DNA from: Hyposmocoma kahamanoa
Lineage: Eukaryota; Arthropoda; Insecta; Lepidoptera; Cosmopterigidae
DNA: 64,000 nucleotides
Direction: 5' to 3'
Assembly (NCBI RefSeq): GCF_003589595.1
Contig: NW_020653852.1
Location: 914,737-978,736, forward strand
The notes beneath the pieces were generated by a model, which was not told the DNA's origin, made no database searches, and worked only from the letters and a program-made list of their open reading frames with translations. Positions 55,941-64,000 of the stretch are shown piece after piece. Within the stretch, counting starts at the first letter, position 1, and each line of letters begins with the position of its first letter. A program made the translations under genes and the position numbers.

Positions 55941-56528
55941 CATTAATGTTATTCGCCTTGAACACCACCGTAAAGTTATCGGTTTTCTACAGGATATATC
56001 ACAGAGAGTGAGCGATGGAATTCCACGATTTAATTCCGCCTTCCCCTTTCCATCGTCGGGAAACTAGACGTAGGTTAGGATTCCAGTTCCATCCCTATGT
56101 TGTGGATTTACCCAGGAGTCACGCGAAGCGTTTCACTTCCACCGGTTAGGGGGTGGAATTCGTATTCCCCGTACACTATAAGTTGCGAGAGTGAATAGGC
56201 ATTAAGTACGTGTGCATGCTACATCGTCGATCTAATTGTCAATTTCCAACAGGTGAGATGGACGTCAAATACGCACTTATTATTGCGCATTTGACGTCCA
56301 TCATATTTGTTATACATTTTATTTATATATATATATAAAAAAACTATATCACTATTTTTCGTAAATAAATTACTATTCCTCTCAAATCAATCAATTTGTT
56401 ATGAATGTCGGACGCCAATGTTAGAATGTTAATTTCTTTAAACTTGTCACAGCAAAACACTTTGGCTCGTAGATCGCTTTAAAGACACGTTATTACAGGA
56501 CAAACAACAACGATGTAAACAACATTAG
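55941..56528. other. Mostly unassigned, with a strong small hairpin
   Basis: 56030-56180 is locally GC-richer (CACGCGAAGCGTTTCACTTC). Bases 56257-56302 form a hairpin of 19 pairs with one mismatch and an 8-base loop. Confidence 0.5.
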
Positions 56529-56760
56529 TAGTAGCAGAGCTCCTTAAAAAAGAGTCCGTCCAGGGAAGTACTATTTCTGCCGCCAAGCAGTAATGTCGCC
56601 ATTACTGTGTTCCGGTTTTGAAGGGTAAGGGTTCCGGTGAAATTACAGACACATTGGACATATCAATGTCCAATACCAATAAAATCAAGTGCAGTGGCCC
56701 CTCAAATCTTTGCGATACCACCCGGCAGACAACTTATTCGTCCCGTGTACGTCACTAAAG
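56529..56760 (-). repeat. Family A short repeat
   Basis: Reverse copy from GAGCTCCTTAAAAAAGAGTC to CAACTTATTCGTCCCG; faces a forward copy 130 bp on. Confidence 0.8.
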
Positions 56761-56891
56761 TAAGAAAGTAGGTGATATAAACTAATCTAATAATTTCTAC
56801 GTTAGAAAGATTTTAGTTCTCTAACTCACACGTTTACCTGGGGTTGTGAACCTCCTTCGACGTGTAAGTTTCAACACGATTGATTTCTCAC

Positions 56892-57100
56892 AGCTTTCTA
56901 TCGCAGATCTGAGAAACACTGTCAGTGCACTCGTCATCAGACATAAGTTGACAAGTCCCATGTGAATGTTGTTTCACCAGTACCCTTGCCCTGCAAAACC
57001 GGAACGCAGTAATGTACACTTTACTTATTGGTGGCAGAAATAGGTATGGCGGCTGTATTTTCTTGAACGAACTCTGTCACGAGGAACTCTACTGCTATCA
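56892..57100 (+). repeat. Family A short repeat
   Basis: Forward copy from the GCAGATCTGAGAAACACTG block to GAGGAACTCTACTGCTATC. Confidence 0.8.
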
Positions 57101-57164
57101 CAGAATAATAAATACAATGGATGTGCTTAGTGAGCGCGACAAGTATGCAAATAGTACGCGGAGT

Positions 57165-57720
57165 TCCTCTAACTTGAGCCCTGTCCGCCATTTTCGCTTG
57201 TACGTTATGATCTGGTACATTATCTCGAGCAAAATCTTGAAAAATGCCTTTTTGTGCTACTTTGGAGTGCAAAAATTATAGTCGCTCGTCTAATATTATC
57301 CATGGTGGTGTTTCATATCGTCGTTGTCTTATTTTATTTAGTTCAAATAAAATTTCCATTTTCTGTTTATCGCAATACATTTCTTGTTATAAGAAATGAA
57401 AGTAAACCTTACACAGCTGTAATAGGGTCGACTTTTATTGGAGAACTAAGTAAACAACTCGAATTTTCTACGCTTCTACGTAGGCGTTAATCTTTCGTCG
57501 TCTGTCAACCGCTAGATGGCAGCACATAGTATGAAATTTCAATATGAAGTCAGAACGTGACTTGCAATAAATTTATATTATATTATCAGTATTACATCTT
57601 TTTAAATCAGAAACTACGACCAATCATTATTAAGATTTCGTAGTGTTTCTCATTATGATAGTGTGTGCTTGGCGACAGCGGTTTTGGTAGCAATTGAGGC
57701 TTAAAACCCATCCAATGTGT
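57165..57720 (+). pseudogene. Relic repeat with THAP-like first exon, copy 2
   Basis: ATG at 57244 opens MPFCATLECKNYSRSS, again M-x2-C-x4-C-K-N, closer to the usual M-P start of THAP domains than copy 1. The FHI word occurs in a shifted frame (57311), and the splice donor seen in copy 1 is not kept. Aligns with 32050-32590 downstream too (CCGCTAGATGGCA, TTTCGTAGTGTTTC). Confidence 0.45.
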
Positions 57721-58134
57721 TATTCTTCCGTGACAGTTAGGTATTGACCTATATTGAAAAGCGATCGCCCTCCTACTGGGCTACTACCGTTGTTATATAA
57801 ATCCCTACACTATAGTGTAGTGGCAACCCTGTAATATTGAAGGGACTATTAAAGTAACATGGTCGTCTCACGAGGCTATTCCGGCATCAGTAGGAAGACT
57901 GAGTAAACCGTCGGCACCGACTGTAGTCGTGCCGTTGCTCTGTTTACGTTGCTAAGCTTTGCTTATCGTCTAGCCTGCTTGGGATATTTGGTATGTGGAT
58001 TCTGACTGAAAATCGACGGAACATACTCTAATTTGAATCTTGTTTACTTATATTAAGGATACTTATACATATAAATATCGCAAATTTACACAAAGTTACG
58101 CGAATACAACACACATACACACACACTACCATAT
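57721..58134. other. Unassigned stretch
   Basis: Nothing recognised; a CACACA run lies just left of the next element. Confidence 0.4.
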
Positions 58135-58743
58135 CCGCTCACGCGATGCGTTCCTCCTACCGCAAAATGGCGGCTATTTGGTTTCGCAAATTAGAAAAGG
58201 ATTCAGTTTAAATACAAGTTTTTATAAATAAAAATTATTATTCTGCATTGCTAAATAAATACCCTCCGTACTACCAACAAAAACATCTCAAATATAATGC
58301 AGTAATACACCGCAAATACTGCACTTAAAAAGCACTAATGAAATTTTTGGTGTACTTGGATAAATATGATAATATTCCGTTTGAATGGTTCTAATGTTTA
58401 CCATGAAATTACTCCTTAAAGTATAGTTTATAAACATTTATATTCAAGGTAAACTTAGAAAACCCTACTTATGGTATGTTTTCAATAAATAAACACCGAA
58501 ATCACCAGCCCAAAGAATAACACACACGATTATTGTGACGTATTTTTGAAGTTGTTTATTTTTTTTTAAATGACAGACGCAGGCATTAAAAACTTTATGG
58601 TTTGTTAGAGTAGTTATCGAAATAGCAATTAATATTAGTTCTTTTACCTGTTATAACTTCGATATCCGATAAATCGGCATAAAATCATCACCGGCACCTC
58701 TAGGTGTGGTATGCGTCTACGGTTGCATGTATCGCGTGAGCGG
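58135..58743 (+). mobile_element. 607-bp element (family J), full copy, perfect ends
   Basis: CCGCTCACGCGAT and ATCGCGTGAGCGG are perfect 13-bp inverted ends; 609 bp. An inner pair (CATGTATCGCG and GCGATGCG) is less exact. Confidence 0.9.
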
Positions 58744-59740
58744 ATAATATTGAATTGGCGTAACAAATGCTACTAAATATGACATTAATAGATGTTTCAC
58801 TTGCACTAACAAAAAAATGTACTTGAATAACTTAATAAAAACAAATACATACACTTTCTTAATTTAAAACCACGGAATAAAAAAAGAGGGACATGAGCAT
58901 AAAAAAGTATAAAATGTTAAAAACAGAGCAAGAAATGGAGAAAGAAATAATTAATATACATACGATTTGAGTACAGCCTGTAAATGCTTAACAGACTTAG
59001 ACTTGTTACTTTTTGTTGTTCCTGAATTATTAATTTACAATTAAGTAGAAGTTGAAAGCGAGAAACAGAATAGTTATTTGCTATGCAAGGCTGCAAAGCT
59101 CTTGATTGACGCGAGTACTTGTATTGGAACCTGAGCAGGCGAAGGACACTAAGATTGAACCACAAGCGAAGCGAGTAGTCCAAAAATAGAATCTTGAGCG
59201 TAGTGAGGATTTCAAGGCACGAGACGCTTAACAACTTTTCACCTCACTATAGCGAGGAAAATGGTAAATAACAGAAAAACAATAATAAGAATATTAATAT
59301 ATAATTTGTTTGAAATCATCACTGGGGTCTGTGGAAACATCAGTAATATACTTATAAAGAAACATTTTTAAAAAGAGCGAAGATACAAACTTTAGCTTTT
59401 GTAATTTGCTCGATATTGTATAAGTACGCAGAATTTTTTGTAGCTGTCTTATCGCAATTAAGTTAGATATAATAGAAAATTAGCGGAACTCCTTCACTGC
59501 CGATAAAGCCAGAGGGACTTTTGTGAATGCTTGTAACTGGTTAATAAGTATTTTTCTTGTATTTTGATCGATAAGTAAAAAAAAACTACAACCGCGATGG
59601 TTTATTTCTTTAGAGGCAGGACAGAAGCGCACTTTCTAGCCGAACTGTTTTTGTAATCATTTTATGGTTTTTTTAAATATTTCTGTATGTACAAACCTAC
59701 AAGTATTGCGGCTATTTGTAATACATTATATTTATATAAA
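58744..59740. other. Unassigned stretch
   Basis: Short GCGAAGCGAGTAGTCC and GAGCGTAGTGAGG low-complexity words near 59165-59215; open frames lack motifs. Confidence 0.4.
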
Positions 59741-59894
59741 TTGCCTCCATGGCCGTACTTGCTGGAATGCCACGCAAAGGTCCCGCGGTCGAAATCTTTG
59801 TATGGCCTACATTTATTTCTATCATGACTTTGAATGTAGCCTATGCGTGTGTCCAAACACCCGCTATACTGGGTTTCCCTAGTACGGGGCTATG
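59741..59894 (+). mobile_element. tRNA-like SINE, family C, diverged
   Basis: TGCCTCCATGGCCGTACTTG...CCACGCAAAGGTCCC...ATCTTTGTATGGCCTACATT; the B box is largely lost. It ends at GGGGCTATGAG where a family A tail begins. Confidence 0.78.
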
Positions 59895-59895
59895 A

Positions 59896-59968
59896 GACAC
59901 AGAAACAGGTAAGGTGACAGTACTTCTCTGGACGAACTCTCCCACAAGGAGCTCTACTACTACAATAA
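59896..59968 (+). repeat. Family A tail fragment
   Basis: GAAACAGGTAAGGTGACAGT to the GAGCTCTACTACTACAA end. Confidence 0.75.
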
Positions 59969-60414
59969 AACTTTAGACGGGATCCGTGCTCAGCAGCTGT
60001 GACTTTACAACGAGTAGCGGTAGTTTCCCTGATTCATAAAATAGCGCTAGCACAAAAAAGAACATTTAAAAATTTCCCACGAGGAATATTTGAATAGTTC
60101 TCTCGTTTCACGAGCCCCGAGGCCGTTCGCCAAAAGTATGTATTCGGAAATATTCACTGTGCAATACACCGGTTCTCGTAGACTTTCATCGCTGACCATG
60201 ATGTAATGAATGGAAGGTTTCCAGGCATTTTCAGTTTTAAACCTGCGAGGTATTATCGCGATGCGAACTCACTCAATGTTCGTTTTGTTACGTCTAACAA
60301 ATTCCACGCACTCGAATCCGAATTCTGCTCCACATAACGCTAGTTAATTGGAATATTTTGTGTGGTAGTTGTTCCGCCTATGCTAGCCTGTGGCGGCTTA
60401 TACCTACTTATAAG
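59969..60414. other. Unassigned stretch
   Basis: Starts with a weak LINE-end word (GACGGGATCCGTGCTCAGCA); nothing else. Confidence 0.4.
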
Positions 60415-60659
60415 TAGAAGTAGAGTTCCTTGTGAGAGAGTTCGTCCAGGGAAGTACTGCCACCTTACCTATTTCTGCCGCCGAGCAGTAATGTCTGCAT
60501 TACTATGTTCCGGTTTTGAAGGGTAAGTGTGCCGGTGAAATTACAGGCACATGGGACTTCTGAAGTATGTCTTAGGGTGACGGGCACGGTAGCAGTATCC
60601 CTCAGTTCTTTATCTGAGTGACATTGTAACTGTTATGGACAGGCGTGTAGCTTACCAGA
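60415..60659 (-). repeat. Family A short repeat, near full-length
   Basis: Reverse copy from AGAGTTCCTTGTGAGAGAGT to GTGTAGCTTACCAG; abuts the ATA tail of the next SINE. Confidence 0.83.
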
Positions 60660-60664
60660 AACTA

Positions 60665-60917
60665 ATATAATAATAATAAATAATAGTTAGCTTATATGGT
60701 CCCTTTGCCGGGCACAAGCCTCCTCTCATAACAGCTTGGGCTGAGTTCCTACGCAGACCTAATGCGGAAACTTCACATACATCATTAAATAAGCCTTGCA
60801 GATGTGTGCAAGTTCCCTTACAACGTTTTCCTTTATCGAAAAGCTCATAGTAAATTTCAAATTCAGAGCTCACGTGCTCTGCTTGAGAGTCGGTACACCA
60901 TTGGGCTACTATAGCTC
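60665..60917 (-). mobile_element. tRNA-like SINE, family F, full copy
   Basis: On the minus strand the tRNA-like head reads TATAGTAGCCCAATGGTGTA then CGACTCTCAAGCAGAGCACG. The body (GAAAACGTTGTAAGGGAACT) ends in an AAT-type tail at 60664-60685. Confidence 0.75.
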
Positions 60918-61344
60918 AATATAGAAACTGACCTTCGAAATTTGGGTACAGATGGATTCGAGGTCTTCAACGCAAGTTTGTGCGTGTCTAATTCTCAAAT
61001 ACGTTTTCGAAAGTACACCACAATATAGGCACGGTATATACGGTCCTTGGCGAGCATTGATAGCAGCGGTACATTAACAGTAGAATAAAACAATAGGCTT
61101 CACCGGAGCGAGTTTACAATGTTCACTGTATTGTTAAAAGGTTGGAGTACCATTGAGGACACTACTCAAGCCACAAACTCTCCGCGGGTTAAACTTACAA
61201 CAAATTACATCTAAAACCTTTGCAAATAGATTTGACCTTGAAAGTTCAAACCGGTCTGAATGGTGTTTTTTTATGACAGAATAAGTGCGCATTTGACCTC
61301 ACCCCGGAGGAAAGTGACGCCGTGGTCGACAATGGAGCATGCAG
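60918..61344. other. Unassigned stretch
   Basis: Nothing recognised. Confidence 0.4.
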
Positions 61345-61625
61345 ACTTAAATAAAGCCTATTTACTGTAGCTTTCAGAAAGTAAGTCAACAGGCCAGGAA
61401 TTCCACTCCATAACCGCGACTCTTTGGAATTTCATTGCTCTTCTCTTTCTACTCTTCGTGGTATATGCTGTAGAATACCGATAAGCAGACAACTTTACGG
61501 CTGAGTTCAAGGCTTTACAGCTTCGCTTCTACTGAATCCGAGTCACCTATAAGCTTCTTGGCTCGCTTCTGAATCCAAAGGCCATCTGGTATTTTTTCAC
61601 ACAAAGGTGTACATTATTACTGAAG
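61345..61625 (-). pseudogene. LINE reverse-transcriptase C-terminal fragment, frameshifted
   Basis: Minus strand: LWIQKRAKKLIGDSDSVEAK, then after a shift AYRYSTAYTTKSRKRRAMKF and VMEWNSWPVDLLSES then a stop. IQKRAxxLIGD and the terminal WNSxPxxL match a common lepidopteran ORF2 ending. Confidence 0.6.
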
Positions 61626-62459
61626 TCTTTACGTAGCGTACGTATAGTATAACTCTGTGATGTAAGTATCAGGTACTATACGGGTCCAAACAGATGACCT
61701 TACCACCACTAAAGGTCAAAATATAGTATTCAAACAAAGGGATCAAAGTGATTACAGATCGCTTGTCTCTTAAATCCTCGTTCCATTTGACCGACGAATT
61801 GCGGCTGCTCGACTGCCGTCCAATTTCAATACTCCCAATGTGCTATTTATGAAGGTACCTAAATGAATACATATTTACTATTCACTTGTTTATTTGAAAA
61901 GATATTAATGAAGCTTTTATGAGAGTAAATATTGGAAATAATAATTTATGGTGGAGGCGCAATTATAAGTATCAAACCAACTCTGTTCGCATTAAAGGCT
62001 TAAATTACATATATTGTAGGTAATAATATAGATACGAATATGACATATAGTACTGAAGTTAGCCTACCGTATTCTGGAATTCATATTTTATTTACGATTT
62101 TTAAAAAGCTTTTTCGATACCGCAATAATTTTTATTTCCATTTTTTGTTCCATGGACGGAGCTTTTGCGAGTTAACTATTTTATTCGAACTCACAATTAT
62201 TCGAATTTTTGCTGTCCCTGTTAGGTTGTTTCGTTTTTTGTCTGTAATATTTTTGGAGATGAAATTCGGGGAATGTTGTAAAAACCCTTTATTTTCAACA
62301 AAGTGAACGAAATGGAAACGCCGCTCTCAGACAATCTCAATCTATTGTTTTAAATTTGCCAATGAAAACAATCAGAAAAGTGATTATTTTTCAATACTCT
62401 TATCATAACTAGGTATGTTACTATCATTCAACATCAAATTTGGTTACTACGTTCTGTGC
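61626..62459. other. Unassigned stretch
   Basis: 88-codon open frame 62040-62306 is rich in F, L and I without a motif; not called. Confidence 0.4.
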
Positions 62460-62710
62460 TTGATACAATCTGCTGCCAAAAACGAGGCTGCATTTTCTAG
62501 GTCAAGCAGTTACAATTGGACAGCTTTTAAAGCTCCAAAAAAGTTTGATCGGGTATAGAGCACTGGTGCCATGTTAGTTGGTGGTTGATCAGATTTTATC
62601 GGCTCTGCTGTAACAATACCTCGACAACCGCAGAGAAATGGCCCGTTTGTTGGAACTTTGCAATTTATTTCCTCACCGTTCCGGTCAAAGTCTGGAACAG
62701 TTTGTCCTTA
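62460..62710 (-). pseudogene. Coding-like minus-strand frame with cysteines, unrecognised
   Basis: About 65 codons without a stop from 62705 leftward: GQTVPDFDRNGEEINCKVPT, NGPFLCGCRGIVTAEPIKSD, then QPPTNMAPVLYTRSNFFGAL to a TAA. After the stop the same frame continues 20 codons (LLDLENAASFLAADCIKHRT). Upstream the frame closes. The spacing of C, G and P suggests a secreted or zinc-binding type domain, but I know no family; it may be a transposon scrap or a pseudo-exon. Confidence 0.3.
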
Positions 62711-62789
62711 TGTCCTTGACATACCGCATATAGGATTTGGTTTTTCAACTTTTTACAATTACGCACTATTCAAGGCTTGAACATTTCTG

Positions 62790-63648
62790 TTGGGGGTCTG
62801 CTTCCGTTTTTCGTCCGACATCCATCCGAAACAATTACTGTCAAATATGTAATATTCGACCATAATAATAGACGCATGATGCGTATGAAGCTTTTGTTTT
62901 TTGTCATTGACATTGTTTTTTAATTTGGTCAAATATTACTTATCCATGGCGATTGTGTGTATTTAATATACAAAAATGGTTCATAAAAACTAGGAAGCCC
63001 TGTTCGTTCTGAATTCATAGACGAATTAGCCAAGTGTAAACCGCATCACACGTCATTAATTTCAGAAATGATTTCCTCGGCCGGCTGCGGCGCGGGCGCT
63101 GCGAAGCTGCGGAACACGAAACTTTACTTAGCCCCAACTTAGAAAGTTGCTGCATAATTTAGAACGAATAAGCTCGCTCGCCCTTGGCTCCGATTCAGCT
63201 TATAAGTGAACCGCCATAGAGTAATATCGTGTTTTACCGAATAAGTGCAACCATTTCTAAATTCCATTTCAAGTTTGTTGACTTACTCACAGAGAGCTAC
63301 AGGCACGGGAGCGCTTTGACGGCTGTTTGATTTCTGTTGCGGTTCTTTAATGGGTAATTTTATTTACTGCTTTAAAACCAACTGCTAATTTTAACATGTC
63401 TTATCTCTGTTTCTAAATTTGTAATCTTCACATTTTGTTTGCCAACACTGCATAAGTAAAAACGATGAAAACTTTGTATTTCGCAAGGCGGATTACAGTG
63501 GTTTAAAATGCATTCTTTTAGCGCCTTTATAGCTTGTGTATGAATGATGAAATTAATAAATTTCAAATTGAAGATTTCACAACTTTTCTACGTTGATTGT
63601 AATTTGTATATATGTGTGTGAGAGAATTGACGTGTTTGTTTGTGACAG
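62790..63648. other. Unassigned stretch with small GC-rich patch
   Basis: 63075-63115 is GC-rich (GGCCGGCTGCGGCGCGGGCG). Nothing else recognised. Confidence 0.4.
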
Positions 63649-63720
63649 CTACTTCTGCAGCGGCTGGTCTCAATATGTGACAGCAGCTTTGTACCTTCAG
63701 CGCCAACAGCATCCAGTTGT
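63649..63720 (+). other. Candidate 72-bp internal exon
   Basis: TGTTTGTTTGTGACAG precedes and GTAAGT (63721-63726) follows, giving acceptor and donor consensus. Two of the three frames are open across all 72 bp; one reads YFCSGWSQYVTAALYLQRQQ, the other LLLQRLVSICDSSFVPSAPT. GC content is above the surroundings. No neighbouring exon is visible in the window, so a host gene continuing to the right is only a possibility. Confidence 0.28.
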
Positions 63721-64000
63721 GTAAGTAATTAATGAATTATGATAATATCGTCATAAAGGAAAGGTATAAAACCTAAAGCGCTATATAGGTACCAATAGGA
63801 GCGAGTTTTGATTTTAATCATGACTTGTTATTCCTGACTCCGATTTTTAGTAAAACAAAAATCATGATTATTGCTTTTTTATTATCTACATAATGTCGGT
63901 TCAGCCTTTTTAACGTTCCACTGGTGATGATAATATATTTTACGATATTTTATATTGCGCTCAATTAAAATTGAGGTTATTTATACGTACCAAAATCCAT

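Noticed and set aside
58917..59234. 105-codon minus-strand open frame
   Set aside because: No motif; leucine/serine-rich composition expected from AT-rich DNA; contains low-complexity words on the opposite strand.
62040..62306. 88-codon frame resembling a membrane protein
   Set aside because: Hydrophobicity follows from T-rich DNA; no conserved residues or signal-peptide layout.
1..64000. CRISPR arrays, operons, riboswitches, rRNA
   Set aside because: No regularly spaced short repeats, no bacterial gene organisation and no rRNA-like stretch; the window is eukaryotic.

Overview
The window looks like gene-poor, transposon-dense nuclear DNA of a moth or butterfly. It is AT-rich and carries no bacterial-type operons or long host genes. 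It is filled with short, nested, degraded repeats whose signatures I associate with Lepidoptera: tRNA-derived SINEs with A and B boxes, a GCCTGATGG-type short repeat, the C-terminal ends of many LINE reverse transcriptases, MITEs and Tc1/mariner DNA. Species assignment is inference from memory of such repeats; no database was searched.

The only intact protein gene I can defend is the transposase of a complete Tc1-like element (29149-30908, CDS 29540-30565). It has a DD34E triad, near-perfect 27-bp outer inverted repeats, a second repeat inside each end (IR/DR layout) and TA duplications. All other recognisable coding sequence is broken. It consists of 3-prime fragments of non-LTR retrotransposons, the largest being 50342-51378 (251 codons, AAAT tail), 40748-41147 (102 codons, ATTTC tail), 31310-31917 (minus, frameshifted) and 47958-48555.

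The bulk of the window is repeat families, defined here by comparing copies within it. Family A (about 300 bp, roughly 24 copies, conserved internal hairpin) is the most abundant. Family B has CCGAC...GTCGG ends (6 copies). Family C is a tRNA-like SINE (8 copies); D, E and F are further tRNA-like SINEs, and H is a tRNA-like repeat with tail-to-head junctions. There is a 285-bp hAT-type MITE (3 copies, 8-bp target duplications in two). Family J is a 607-bp element with 13-bp CG-rich inverted ends (3 full copies plus 1 partial). Two copies of a roughly 550-bp relic each begin with what looks like the first exon of a THAP zinc-finger protein.

Layout: 0-13 kb holds families A, B, H, J and the MITE among LINE ends; 13-24 kb is mostly SINEs, a 607-bp element and LINE ends; 25-27.6 kb is relatively repeat-poor with two GC-rich patches; 28-34 kb holds the Tc1 element, opposing LINE fragments and the first THAP relic; 34-51 kb is nested repeats; 51-60.9 kb is SINEs, LINE ends, the second THAP relic and a 607-bp element; 61-64 kb is repeat-poor and ends with a possible small exon at 63649-63720. 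Coding-like frames at the left edge (2-274) and near the right edge are the only hints of non-transposon genes, and both are weak. I found no convincing new biological system. The best leads are the intact Tc1 element, the THAP-first-exon relics, the hairpin-bearing family A with its inverted pairs, and a perfect 30-bp inverted repeat bracketing a LINE fragment.
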